Positions 17,030 through 26,011 of a stretch of DNA of 64,000 nt are shown here, piece by piece. Position 1 is the first letter of the stretch. The number at the start of each line of letters is the position of its first letter. A program made the translations under genes and the position numbers. Origin of the DNA: CAWUEX02 sp963921305 (GTDB taxonomy: Bacteria; Pseudomonadota; Alphaproteobacteria; Rhodospirillales; Rhodospirillaceae); the NCBI GenBank assembly GCA_963921305.4, contig CAWUEX030000002.1, forward strand, positions 3,286,001 through 3,350,000, in the 5' to 3' direction. The notes under the pieces are model-generated. The model had not been told where the DNA came from, searched no databases, and saw nothing but the letters and a program-made list of their open reading frames with translations.

Positions 17030-18157
17030 TTGGAACAACTTCTCGGCATTTCGTTCACCCTGGTGAACTTCATCATCGCGCTTTCAGTGGTGGTTTTTGT
17101 CCACGAACTCGGACACTTTTTGGTCGCACGCTGGAACAACGTGCGCTGCGAAAGTTTCTCCATCGGGTTTGGTCCCGAACTTGTCGGCTACACCGACCGT
17201 CAGGGCACCCGCTGGAAGTTCAGCCTGATACCGCTCGGCGGCTACGTCAAAATGTTCGGCGAAGCGGACAACGCAAATCCGGGTGCTAAAGACAATGACG
17301 AAGAGGAACAGACCGAACGGGAAATGACGCCTGAAGAAAAGGCGGTGTCTTTTAAATACAAAACGTTGGGCCAGCGCGCCGCGATTGTGTTTGCCGGTCC
17401 GGCTGTGAATTTCCTGTTCGCCATCGCCGTCTTCTTTGTCATGTTTATTTCTGTCGGGCGGCCGGTGACCGAACCGGTTATTGGCACCGTCGTTGAAGGC
17501 AGTGCGGCAGAGGAGGCTGGCCTGCTGCCGGGCGATCGTATTCTTGCCATCGACGGCGCTGAGATTGACCGGTTCGAAGACCTGCAGCGGATTGTGCCTC
17601 TCGGCAACGGGGCGCCGCTGCGCCTGACTGTTCAGCGTGACGAACAAGTTCTGGATATCACCGCTGTGCCGCGCGTGGTCGACGAGACGGACGCGTTCGG
17701 CAACCCGCAAAGGCGGGCGCTGCTGGGGGTCCAGTCCTCGGGGGAGACCCGGATGATGGTGCGCCATAATCCGATCACCGCCCTCGGACTGTCGATCCAG
17801 CAAACTTACGTCGTGGTTGAGGGCACATTTATTGCCGTCGGCCAGATGATCTCCGGCGAACGGGGCACGGAAGATTTGGGCGGACCGATCAAAATTGCCA
17901 AGTTTTCCGGTCAAGCGGCGAAGTCGGGATTTGCCAATTTTGTCATCTTTATGGCGATCCTCTCGATCAATCTTGGGATCATCAATTTGTTTCCGGTTCC
18001 CTTGCTTGACGGCGGCCACCTGTTGTTTTACGCCATCGAAGCCGTCCGTGGCCGGCCCCTGTCTGATCAGGCGCAAGAGTGGGGCCTACGTTTCGGATTG
18101 GTGCTCGTGCTGTCATTGATGGTCTTTGTCACCTGGAATGACATTCTGCAATTGTAA
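17030..18157 (+). CDS. rseP: Site-2 intramembrane zinc metalloprotease RseP
   Basis: Cleaves membrane-bound anti-sigma factors and remnant signal peptides. The zinc motif HELGH lies in the first helix (about residues 22-26), a PDZ domain sits in the middle, and the second metal-ligand motif NLFPVPLLDGG is in the C-terminal membrane part. No ATG fits. I prefer the TTG at 17030, which has GAGGGAC about 10 bp upstream and begins right at the first helix; a TTG at 16994 would add 12 residues. An acidic insert near residues 75-105 is present. Confidence 0.93.
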   Translation: MEQLLGISFTLVNFIIALSVVVFVHELGHFLVARWNNVRCESFSIGFGPELVGYTDRQGTRWKFSLIPLGGYVKMFGEADNANPGAKDNDEEEQTEREMTPEEKAVSFKYKTLGQRAAIVFAGPAVNFLFAIAVFFVMFISVGRPVTEPVIGTVVEGSAAEEAGLLPGDRILAIDGAEIDRFEDLQRIVPLGNGAPLRLTVQRDEQVLDITAVPRVVDETDAFGNPQRRALLGVQSSGETRMMVRHNPITALGLSIQQTYVVVEGTFIAVGQMISGERGTEDLGGPIKIAKFSGQAAKSGFANFVIFMAILSINLGIINLFPVPLLDGGHLLFYAIEAVRGRPLSDQAQEWGLRFGLVLVLSLMVFVTWNDILQL

Positions 18158-18215
18158 CGTCGGTTTTTTCGAACCTGTCGCACCGGACCAGCAAGAGAGA
18201 AGGTTGAGTGGAGCC

Positions 18216-20516
18216 ATGCGAGGGCTAACCGGCTATTGGAAGAAACTGGCAAGCGTGGCGTTGGTCTGCCTGCTTGTCCTGAGCCTGGCGCCTGATGTTC
18301 TGGCTCAGACCGGCGGTACCATCTCGCAGATCGCCGTTCAGGGAAATCAGCGTATCGAGCCGGCAACGATCCGCACCTACACCGCCGTGCGCGAGGGCGA
18401 TCCGTTTGATCCGGTGATGATCGACCAGTCGCTCAAAAATCTTTTTGCGACAGGCCTCTTTGCCGATGTCAGCATCGGCCGCCAGGGTGACATTCTCATC
18501 ATCCGCGTGGTTGAGAATCCGATCATCAACCGCATCACCCTTGAGGGGAACGACCGGCTTGAAGATGACGAGATAGAGCCGGAGATTCAGCTTCGTCCAC
18601 GCGTTGTTTACACACGGACAAAAGTCCAACAGGACGTCGAGCGCATTCTCGATTTATATCGTCGCAGCGGGCGCTTCGCGGTCACGGTTGAGCCCAAGGT
18701 TATTGAGCTTCCACAAAACCGCGTTGATCTGGTGTTTGAGATTAACGAAAGCGATCCGACTTACGTGCGCAAGATCACGTTCTTCGGCAATGACAAGTAT
18801 TCCGATGGTGACTTGCGGGATGTGGTTCTGACCCGCGAAGAACGGTGGTGGCGGTTTCTAACATCCAACGATACGTACGACCCGGATCGCATGGCTTTTG
18901 ATCAGGAGCTGTTGCGGCGGTTCTACTTGTCAGAGGGGTATGCCGACTTCGAGGTGGTTTCGGCTGTCGCGGAGTTGTCGCCAAACCGTAAGAGTTTCTA
19001 TCTCACGTTTACACTCGATGAAGGGCCACGGTACCGCTTCGGCGACATGACCGTTGATGTGGCCATTCCAAACCTTGACCCGGCGGTGCTGGAGGCGGCC
19101 ATCGTTCCTTCCCGAGGCGACTGGTACAACGCCGAGGAAATCGAAGCGACGATCGACGTCTTTACGGATGTGGTGGGCGCGTTGGGATACGCGTTCGTCG
19201 ATGTGCGCCCACGCGTTGCCCGTAATGTCGAGGCGCGCACGATCGATATTATTTTCGATGTTCAGGAAGGCCCGCGTGTTTTTGTCGAGCGCATCGACAT
19301 CAAAGGCAATGTGCGCACGCTGGACAAAGTCATCCGCCGCGAGTTCCGGCTGGTGGAAGGTGACGCTTTTAACACTGCACGTCTGCGCCGGTCACGGGAG
19401 CGGCTGCAAAACCTTGGATACTTCAAGGAAGTCGAAGTCGATAACGAACCGTCGGAGATCTATCCCGACCGCACAGTTGTAACGGCGACGGTTGAGGAGC
19501 AGTCGACAGGGGAACTCCAGTTCGGTATCGGGTTCTCAAGTGCATCCGGTGCGCTATTCGACGTTGGCATCCGGGAGCGCAATCTGTTGGGCAAAGGGCA
19601 GGATTTACGCTTCAGCTTCAGCCTGGCTCAACAGCAAACGCAGATCGACCTTGGCTTCACTGAGCCATACTTCATGAATAGGCGTTTAGCGGCTGGCATT
19701 GATGTGTTCGCCACGGAGACCGATTTTCTCGATGAGGCCGGGTTCATCAGCCAGTCTCTCGGCAGCTCGCTCAGGCTGGGCTACAACTACAATGAGTATG
19801 TCTTCCAGCGGGTCAGCTACTTGCTGTCCTGGACAAAATTGGAGGGAATCAACCAGTTCGCCTCGCAGTTTGTCCAGGAGCAGGAAGGAACCACGACCAC
19901 GTCGCAGGTCAGCCAGACTTTCGCAATTGACCGCCGGAATAACGTGATCGACCCGACAGACGGGTATTTCTTTAGTTTTTCCAATGACTTAGCGGGACTT
20001 GGCGGAACCGAAAAGTATCTCCGCTCCAGCATCGCGATCGGTCTCTACGAAGACTTCTTCGACGGCTGGATTTTCAGCGTCACGGGGAATGCCGGCTATA
20101 TTTTGGGCATCGGCGAGGACATCAAAATCTTTCAAAGATATCAGCTAGGTGGTAACAACCTGCGCGGCTTTGACGACTTTGGCGCCAGCCCCCGGGACGC
20201 GCTCACAGGTGACGCCCTGGGGGGTGACTGGATCGCAACCGCGCGCGCAGAAGTGAAGATACCTCTTGGCTTGCCTGAGGAGATCGGGATCACACCGAAA
20301 GTGTTCTCTGACTGGGGGTCGATCGGATCACCGGTGGATTTGAAAGACCGGTCTATTGATATCTTCAAATCGCAGCGGGTGCGCGGCTCAGTTGGCGTTG
20401 GTATTGAATGGGAATCTCCTGTCGGTCCGATCAATATCGACTGGGCGCATGTGTTGAGAAAAGCTGACTTTGATATCACTGAAAGTTTTCGAGTGAACTT
20501 CGGCCAAAGGTTTTAG
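18216..20516 (+). CDS. bamA: Outer-membrane protein assembly factor BamA
   Basis: Core of the BAM complex that folds beta-barrel proteins into the outer membrane. The ATG at 18216 gives a signal peptide ending DVLAQT, then five POTRA repeats to about residue 410 and a C-terminal beta-barrel ending in a Phe (FGQRF), the usual outer-membrane signature. The barrel contains GFSSASG and the conserved GGNNLRGFDDFG loop, which resembles the lid-lock VRGF motif. The 766-residue length is typical. The frame from 18126 overlaps rseP and is not needed. Confidence 0.97.
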   Translation: MRGLTGYWKKLASVALVCLLVLSLAPDVLAQTGGTISQIAVQGNQRIEPATIRTYTAVREGDPFDPVMIDQSLKNLFATGLFADVSIGRQGDILIIRVVENPIINRITLEGNDRLEDDEIEPEIQLRPRVVYTRTKVQQDVERILDLYRRSGRFAVTVEPKVIELPQNRVDLVFEINESDPTYVRKITFFGNDKYSDGDLRDVVLTREERWWRFLTSNDTYDPDRMAFDQELLRRFYLSEGYADFEVVSAVAELSPNRKSFYLTFTLDEGPRYRFGDMTVDVAIPNLDPAVLEAAIVPSRGDWYNAEEIEATIDVFTDVVGALGYAFVDVRPRVARNVEARTIDIIFDVQEGPRVFVERIDIKGNVRTLDKVIRREFRLVEGDAFNTARLRRSRERLQNLGYFKEVEVDNEPSEIYPDRTVVTATVEEQSTGELQFGIGFSSASGALFDVGIRERNLLGKGQDLRFSFSLAQQQTQIDLGFTEPYFMNRRLAAGIDVFATETDFLDEAGFISQSLGSSLRLGYNYNEYVFQRVSYLLSWTKLEGINQFASQFVQEQEGTTTTSQVSQTFAIDRRNNVIDPTDGYFFSFSNDLAGLGGTEKYLRSSIAIGLYEDFFDGWIFSVTGNAGYILGIGEDIKIFQRYQLGGNNLRGFDDFGASPRDALTGDALGGDWIATARAEVKIPLGLPEEIGITPKVFSDWGSIGSPVDLKDRSIDIFKSQRVRGSVGVGIEWESPVGPINIDWAHVLRKADFDITESFRVNFGQRF

Positions 20517-20519
20517 ACA

Positions 20520-21128
20520 ATGACAAACTTCTCTTTTATCAAATCGATTCCGGGCTTGAGTGTGCTCACACTCTTGTTTGCGGTTATCGCGCTGCCGGCG
20601 CAGGCGCAACAGGGTGGCTTTACCCGTCCGATCATTGCGGTTCTGAATCCGGAATTGATCGAACGTGACTCTCTGGCCGCCAAGGGCGTGCGTCTCGAGC
20701 GTGACAAGTTCCTAACGCGCTATCAGACTGAAGTGCGTGAGTTAGAGAACGAGCTGCGTGAGGAAGAGCAGCGTCTTACTCAGCAGCGCAATGTGCTGTC
20801 GCCGGAAGTGTTCCAGCAACAGGTTGAAGCATTCCAGCAGCGCTTGGCTGTGGCGCAGCAGGAAAGCCGGATCAAACAGCAGAACTTGAATGCGGTCTAT
20901 CAGCAAGCCATTGGTCAAGTGCAGCAGGAGATGCTGCGCATTACCAGCCAGATCGCCCAAGAACGCGGTGTCAATATGGTCCTGCCGCAGGGCCTGACCC
21001 TGTTGTCGGATCCGTCCATGGACATCACCCGTCCGGTTCTGGAAATTCTCAATGAACGCCTACCAGCCGTTCAGATGCAGAGCCCGGAAGTCGACACGGC
21101 GGCGGAAGGCTCCGCCGCGGTCGAATAA
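20520..21128 (+). CDS. skp: OmpH/Skp-family periplasmic chaperone
   Basis: A 202-residue protein with a signal peptide (ending PAQAQQ) followed by long charged and Gln-rich helices, as in the tentacle-shaped Skp trimer that holds unfolded outer-membrane proteins. The conserved start (IIAVLNPELIERDS) and the location between bamA and lpxD support the call. The C-terminal tail is longer than in E. coli Skp. Confidence 0.9.
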   Translation: MTNFSFIKSIPGLSVLTLLFAVIALPAQAQQGGFTRPIIAVLNPELIERDSLAAKGVRLERDKFLTRYQTEVRELENELREEEQRLTQQRNVLSPEVFQQQVEAFQQRLAVAQQESRIKQQNLNAVYQQAIGQVQQEMLRITSQIAQERGVNMVLPQGLTLLSDPSMDITRPVLEILNERLPAVQMQSPEVDTAAEGSAAVE

Positions 21129-21149
21129 GGCCCGACCGGCGCAGCACAA

Positions 21150-22196
21150 GTGCCTGATCCCCGGTTTTTTGAGCGTGCCGGACCTTTTCGGGTTCGGGAA
21201 ATCGCCGCCTGGACCGGGGGCACGGCGCATGGCGACGCTGACCTCGACCACCAAATCAGCGACGTCGCAGACCTTGAGTCGGCCAGCGCTGAACACTTGA
21301 CCTATTTCGGCGGTGCGGAACATGCGGATGCTGCTGCGGCGAGCGCGTGTGGTGCCTGCCTGACAACTGAGTCGCTGGCCACGAAGGCCCCGTCATCGGC
21401 GGTTGTCATCATCGTAGACGACCCCCAAGCCGCGTTTGCTATTGCCGCTGAAGCGTTTTATCCCACATCCACACCGCCGATACATGACGCTGCGCGCGCC
21501 CCAAGTGGCGCATTGATCGACCCGACGGCCTCCATCGGCGACACGGTGATCATTGAAGCCGGCGCGGTGATTGGTCCCAAAGCCGAAATCGGCGGGCGTT
21601 CGAGAATTGGCGCTGGAGCCGTGGTGGGCCCTGGCGTCGTCATTGGGGAAGACTGCGTCATCGCCGCGAATGTTTCGCTGAGTACGTGTCTGCTTGGCAA
21701 CAACGTGGTGCTTCACCCTGGCGTATGTGTCGGTCAGGACGGTTTTGGTTTTGTGTTTGACAGTGTTGCAGGCCGCCACCGCAAAGTGCCTCAACTTGGC
21801 CGGGTGATTATCGAAGATGATGTCGAGGTCGGTGCCAATACCACTATTGATCGCGGTACGCTGAAGGATACGGTGATTGGGGCAGGATGCCGGATCGACA
21901 ATCAGGTCCAGATTGGCCACAACGTTGTGCTTGGCAAGCGGTGCATTGTTGTCTCTCAGGTCGGTATCTCTGGAAGTTGTACCATTGGCGACGATGCCGT
22001 CCTGGCCGGCCAGGTCGGTTTGGCCGATCACGTGACCATTGGGCCAAAGGCGCAAGTCGCCGCCAAGTCTGGTGTGATGCGTGACGTCGGGCCAGGCGAG
22101 GCGGTGATGGGATACCCTGCCAAGCCGATCCGCAAATTCTGGCGCGAGGTTGCGGCCGTCCAGCGTTTGACCGACGGCAATAAGCGTTCTAAGTAA
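21150..22196 (+). CDS. lpxD: UDP-3-O-(3-hydroxyacyl)glucosamine N-acyltransferase
   Basis: Third step of lipid A synthesis. From the GTG at 21150 the protein has 348 residues: an N-terminal uridine-binding domain, then a left-handed beta helix of hexapeptide repeats. The catalytic His lies in the NQVQIGHNV segment. The C-terminus has the MGYPAKPIR motif. No better ATG is available upstream of the conserved FFERAGPF start. Confidence 0.96.
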   Translation: MPDPRFFERAGPFRVREIAAWTGGTAHGDADLDHQISDVADLESASAEHLTYFGGAEHADAAAASACGACLTTESLATKAPSSAVVIIVDDPQAAFAIAAEAFYPTSTPPIHDAARAPSGALIDPTASIGDTVIIEAGAVIGPKAEIGGRSRIGAGAVVGPGVVIGEDCVIAANVSLSTCLLGNNVVLHPGVCVGQDGFGFVFDSVAGRHRKVPQLGRVIIEDDVEVGANTTIDRGTLKDTVIGAGCRIDNQVQIGHNVVLGKRCIVVSQVGISGSCTIGDDAVLAGQVGLADHVTIGPKAQVAAKSGVMRDVGPGEAVMGYPAKPIRKFWREVAAVQRLTDGNKRSK

Positions 22197-22229
22197 GTTG
22201 TCTTAGGGCGAAATCAGGGAGCGGACACC

Positions 22230-22697
22230 ATGGACGGAGAACCAGTCCAAGCTTCATCGGACGTGATCGACATTCACCGCATTGTCGAGATGATTCCCCA
22301 TCGTTATCCCTTTTTGCTTGTCGATCGGGTTGAGCAGATTGTTGACGGCGAGAGCGCTGTTGGCGTCAAGAACGTGACCATCAACGAGCCCTTTTTCCAA
22401 GGGCATTTTCCAGACCGGCCGGTGATGCCCGGTGTGTTGATCGTTGAGGCAATGGCTCAGACCGCCGCGGTGCTGGTGGTGAATTCGCTCGGCAAAGAAG
22501 CGGAAGGGAAGCTGGTCTACTTCATGACGATCGAAAACGCGCGGTTCCGCCGTCCGGTTGAGCCGGGCGATCAACTGCACCTCCATTGTGCCAAGGTGCG
22601 TCAACGCGCCACTGTCTGGAAGTTTGAAGGCGAGGCCCGTGTAGACGGTAAGGTTGTTGCCGAGGCCACCTATTCAGCCATGATTATGGACGGCTAA
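22230..22697 (+). CDS. fabZ: 3-hydroxyacyl-ACP dehydratase
   Basis: Dehydrates 3-hydroxyacyl-ACP in fatty acid elongation, drawing on the same pool that feeds lipid A. The hot-dog fold motifs are clear: PHRYPFLLVDR and FFQGHFPDRPVMPGVLIVEA, with the catalytic His and Glu. 155 residues is normal. The ATG at 22230 follows GGGAGCGG. Confidence 0.97.
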   Translation: MDGEPVQASSDVIDIHRIVEMIPHRYPFLLVDRVEQIVDGESAVGVKNVTINEPFFQGHFPDRPVMPGVLIVEAMAQTAAVLVVNSLGKEAEGKLVYFMTIENARFRRPVEPGDQLHLHCAKVRQRATVWKFEGEARVDGKVVAEATYSAMIMDG

Positions 22698-22701
22698 CTG
22701 A

Positions 22702-23508
22702 ATGCCGGACATACACGCCACCGCCGTCGTCGACAAAGCGGCCCAGATCGCGGACTCGGTGAAGGTTGGTCCGTATTGTGTTGTCGGTCCGCACGTTGAG
22801 TTGAAAGAGGAGGTCACGCTCCACGCTCATGTCGTGGTTGACGGCCACACCACTGTCGGTAAGGGCACGGAAATACATCCCTTCAGCAGTTTGGGGCTGC
22901 CGCCGCAGCACGCGCGGTTTAAAGGTGAGCCGAGCACGCTCATCGTCGGTGAGAACAATACCATTCGCGAGCATGTGACCATGCATCCGGGAACCGAGCA
23001 GGGCAGCATGACCACCACCGTGGGGGATAACTGCTTGTTTATGGTGGGCAGTCACGTTGCCCACGATTGCCGCGTCGAAAGCGATGTGATCCTGACCAAC
23101 AATGTCGCACTCGGCGGTCACGTCCAGGTCGGTGAGTTTGCCATTATCGGCGGGCTGTCTGGTGTGCACCAGTATGTCCGCATCGGCAAACATTCCATGA
23201 TTGGCGGCTGTTCGGCCGTGGAGAGCGACGTGATCCCATACGGCTCCGTAAAGGGAAACCGCGCGCGACTGGCGGGGCTGAATGTTATCGGATTACGGCG
23301 GCGCGGGTTCTCCCGAGAAGATATTCGGTCCCTTAGAACAGCCTACGGTTTGTTATTTTCTCAAGGCGGCAACATGGCGGAGCGCCTGAGCGAAGTGGCT
23401 GACGTGTTCACAGAGCATCCGGGCGTAATGGATATCGTCGACTTTATCCGCGCGGACTCTTCCCGCGCGATTTGTCAGCCGCTGTCTTCGAATGGGAACG
23501 GCGCCTGA
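22702..23508 (+). CDS. lpxA: UDP-N-acetylglucosamine acyltransferase
   Basis: First step of lipid A synthesis, a trimeric left-handed beta-helix acyltransferase of 268 residues. Hexapeptide repeats run through the first two thirds. The catalytic His region (MVGSHVAHDC), the FAIIGGLSGVHQ turn and the C-terminal helical domain are present. It begins 4 bp after fabZ. Confidence 0.97.
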   Translation: MPDIHATAVVDKAAQIADSVKVGPYCVVGPHVELKEEVTLHAHVVVDGHTTVGKGTEIHPFSSLGLPPQHARFKGEPSTLIVGENNTIREHVTMHPGTEQGSMTTTVGDNCLFMVGSHVAHDCRVESDVILTNNVALGGHVQVGEFAIIGGLSGVHQYVRIGKHSMIGGCSAVESDVIPYGSVKGNRARLAGLNVIGLRRRGFSREDIRSLRTAYGLLFSQGGNMAERLSEVADVFTEHPGVMDIVDFIRADSSRAICQPLSSNGNGA

Positions 23509-23548
23509 CGTTTACGGCAGTTCCGAGCGACAAGGTTCTCAGGCGGAC

Positions 23549-24415
23549 ATGACCGACCGGACTACCAAACCCTTGGGAATTATCGCCGGTGGCGGAAAGT
23601 TGCCCGGTCTGCTTGTTGACGCCTGCATCAGGGAAAAGCGCCCGTATGTTTTGATCGCCCTTGGCGGTCATGCCGATGAATTGCCGGAGGAGCCAGTTCT
23701 AGAGGCCAATCTGGGTGATGCCGGGCGCATCTTTCGAGTGCTGCAGGATCACGATGTCGCCGAGGTGGTAATGGCCGGGAAGGTGAGTCGCCCCGGCCTG
23801 TTGGAGCTCAAACCGGATTGGCGGACCGTGAAGTTTCTCGCACGGGCCGGCGTGCGGGCGTTCACCGATAAAGCCAGTGTGGGCGATGACCGCCTCCTGC
23901 GGTCGGTAATCGCTGAAATCGAGCGCGAAGGGTTGAGCGTTATCGGGGTCGATGACGTTCTTTCGGACCTGGTCGTACGGCCCGGACCACTCACCCGGGG
24001 CACACCTGGCCCGGAGGACACGGCAGACATTTCACTCGGGATTGAAGAAGCGCTGAAACACGGTGTGGAGGACGCCGGGCAGGCGGTCACCGTCCAGGCC
24101 GGACAGGTTCTCGCGCGTGAGGATGAGACCGGAACAGATGCCCTGATCGCGAAGACGGGCACGCTCAAGAGTGATGGTCCCGGCCCGGTTCTGGTGAAAC
24201 TGAGTAAGCCGCAGCAAGATCGCCGTGCTGATCTACCGGCAATCGGTCTCGATACCCTGCGCCGCTGCCAGACTGCGGGCTTCCGCGGCATTGTAATTGA
24301 GGCGGGCGCGACTTTGGTGATGGACCGGGACGCGCTAATCGACGCGGCTGACCAAGCTGGTCTTTGGGTTAGCGCCGTAGAGCTTCCAGCCAAAGCTTCG
24401 GGGGCGGGTCAGTGA
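23549..24415 (+). CDS. lpxI: UDP-2,3-diacylglucosamine pyrophosphatase, LpxI type
   Basis: Hydrolyses UDP-2,3-diacylglucosamine to lipid X. This is the LpxI enzyme of alphaproteobacteria, unrelated to the LpxH used by E. coli. The ATG at 23549 follows AGGCGG, giving 288 residues that open with LGIIAGGGKLPGLL. The C-terminal half has the family's RADLPAIGLDTLRRC and EAGATLVMD segments. The stop overlaps the lpxB start (GTGA). Confidence 0.95.
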   Translation: MTDRTTKPLGIIAGGGKLPGLLVDACIREKRPYVLIALGGHADELPEEPVLEANLGDAGRIFRVLQDHDVAEVVMAGKVSRPGLLELKPDWRTVKFLARAGVRAFTDKASVGDDRLLRSVIAEIEREGLSVIGVDDVLSDLVVRPGPLTRGTPGPEDTADISLGIEEALKHGVEDAGQAVTVQAGQVLAREDETGTDALIAKTGTLKSDGPGPVLVKLSKPQQDRRADLPAIGLDTLRRCQTAGFRGIVIEAGATLVMDRDALIDAADQAGLWVSAVELPAKASGAGQ

Positions 24416-25578
24416 CGGGCGCGCCGCTGAAGGTTTATCTACTGGCCTTGGAACCGTCCGGAGACGTGCTCGGCGCACACTTGATGGCGGCGCTGCGCGA
24501 TCTGGAGGGCGATGCCATAGAGATCTCGGGCGTCGGCGGACCTGAAATGCAGGCGGCAGGTCTGGACAGTCTGTTTGATCCATCGGACCTGGCGATCCTG
24601 GGAATTTTTGAGGTGCTGCCTAAGGCGGCGTTGGTGCTGCGCCGGGTGAGGGAGGTGCTCGACGACTTAGAGCGGGTTCAGCCGGATATTTTGGTGACGA
24701 TCGATTCCTGGGGGTTTACCGGCCGGGTCCACAAGGCTCTCGCCAAACGGGGCAGTCCGATCAAGCGGGTGCGGTATGTGGCGCCTCAGGTGTGGGCGTG
24801 GCGGCCTGGCCGTGCCGCTCAACTGGCGCGCTGGATCGATCACGTTCTAACCTTGTTTTCCTTCGAGCCGCCTTTGTTCGAAGCCCACGGATTGGCGGCG
24901 ACATGGGTTGGCCATCCGGTTTGCGAAGGCGGAGCGGACACGGATCGCAAGACCGCACGGGATGCCTTGGGCATTCCAGACGACGTCCACCTTCTCACTG
25001 CGTTGCCGGGAAGCCGGACGGCGGAGGTCAAGGCGCTGATGCCCGTGTTCGGCGAGACGCTCGCACGGGTAATAGCAGAATACAACGATGTTCAGGTCGG
25101 TATCGCGACCGTTGCCAATGTTGAGGCCGACGTTAGGGCCTGGGCGGATCGGTTGCCGGTGACGGTCAAAGTGGTCACGGCACCTGACCAGCGACGCCTC
25201 CTCTATGCGGCGAGCGATACCGCATTGGCGGCGTCAGGAACCGTAACCCTCGAACTGGCAAAGGCCGGCGTGCCGCACGTTATTGCCTATCGGGTTAACC
25301 CGGTGTCCGCTTTCGTCTTCCGGCGTCTGACGAAAACGCCGTTCGTGAATCTCATTAATGTCGTGTTGGATGAGGGAATTGTGCCCGAGTGTCTGCAGGA
25401 AAAGTGCCGAGCAGATGTACTGGCACCTGCCGTGACCACCCTAATGACGGACGAGAGCGCCCGGGCGGCTCAGCGAGAGGCCTTCGCCCGCGCGATGGCA
25501 CAACTTGCGCCGGGCGGCGAGTCACCAAGCCGCCGCGCCGCGCAAACGGTAGTGCAAATTGGTCGTCAGAGTGCTTAA
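24412..25578 (+). CDS. lpxB: Lipid A disaccharide synthase
   Basis: Joins lipid X to UDP-diacylglucosamine to form the lipid A backbone; a GT-B fold inner-membrane-associated glycosyltransferase. 388 residues from the GTG at 24412. Family motifs: LEPSGDVLGAHL near the start, ISGVGGPEMQ, PQVWAWRPGRA and the donor-site ASGTVTLELAKAGVP. It is the last gene of the long plus-strand envelope cluster. Confidence 0.96.
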   Translation: MTGAPLKVYLLALEPSGDVLGAHLMAALRDLEGDAIEISGVGGPEMQAAGLDSLFDPSDLAILGIFEVLPKAALVLRRVREVLDDLERVQPDILVTIDSWGFTGRVHKALAKRGSPIKRVRYVAPQVWAWRPGRAAQLARWIDHVLTLFSFEPPLFEAHGLAATWVGHPVCEGGADTDRKTARDALGIPDDVHLLTALPGSRTAEVKALMPVFGETLARVIAEYNDVQVGIATVANVEADVRAWADRLPVTVKVVTAPDQRRLLYAASDTALAASGTVTLELAKAGVPHVIAYRVNPVSAFVFRRLTKTPFVNLINVVLDEGIVPECLQEKCRADVLAPAVTTLMTDESARAAQREAFARAMAQLAPGGESPSRRAAQTVVQIGRQSA

Positions 25579-25603
25579 CCCACAGCATCGAGCAGCTCCT
25601 CGT

Positions 25604-25870
25604 TTAAGTCTTGATCCGTTTTATAAGGGCTGCCGCCGCCTCGTACTGAGCAGACGCGGTGACCAGGCCGATGCTCTCGTTGATCAGGTTTACAGGACCG
25701 TTGACGTCTTGGGCGAACACCGCGACGCCGCCTGACGGGGCTGAACTGACGAGGGCAGGGGCCGTGGGTTTAAAGTCTGGCGTCTGGGCGTTGACGATGT
25801 TGTTGGCGCGGATCTGCACCGACTTTTGCGCGGCCAAGAGGGCCGAGGTGGCTATTCCCGTGACGTCCAT
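25604..25870 (-). CDS. Miniature flagellar rod/hook-like protein
   Basis: An 88-residue protein that joins the two conserved ends of flagellar rod and hook proteins with almost nothing between them. The N-terminus has the flg_bb_rod pattern (ATSALLAAQKSVQIRANNIVNAQTPDFK begins at residue 7; key residues A-N-N-I-V-N). The C-terminus resembles the flg_bbr_C heptad helix ending QYEAAAALIKRIK. Full rod proteins are 130 residues or more. No other flagellar gene is nearby. The gene is convergent with lpxB, 25 bp away. It might be a solitary basal-body protein or an export-related remnant. Confidence 0.7.
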   Translation of the reverse strand: MDVTGIATSALLAAQKSVQIRANNIVNAQTPDFKPTAPALVSSAPSGGVAVFAQDVNGPVNLINESIGLVTASAQYEAAAALIKRIKT

Positions 25871-25960
25871 CTGAGTCAGACCTTTCCCATTCCCGCGCTA
25901 AAAACGCCCGGCTTGTACCAATGGTTGCAAACAGGCCGGACAAATTCCAGAAATCCGCAT

Positions 25961-25992
25961 AAAAAAGGCGCCACGAGGGGTCGGGCGCCTTT
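25961..25992 (-). terminator. Intrinsic terminator of gltA
   Basis: AAAGGCGCC (25964-25972) and GGCGCCTTT (25984-25992) form a 9-bp stem around an 11-base loop. Read on the minus strand the stem is followed by a run of T (25961-25966 complement), placing it about 20 bp after the gltA stop. Confidence 0.8.
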
Positions 25993-26011
25993 CTCCATAT
26001 ATTTCAGTAGT

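Noticed and set aside
17084..18076. 330-residue open frame on the minus strand
   Set aside because: Antisense to rseP, which has all its motifs. The product looks like shadow sequence.
13723..25578. A mobile or novel island within the envelope cluster
   Set aside because: The gene order and all products are standard for alphaproteobacteria; I saw nothing inserted.
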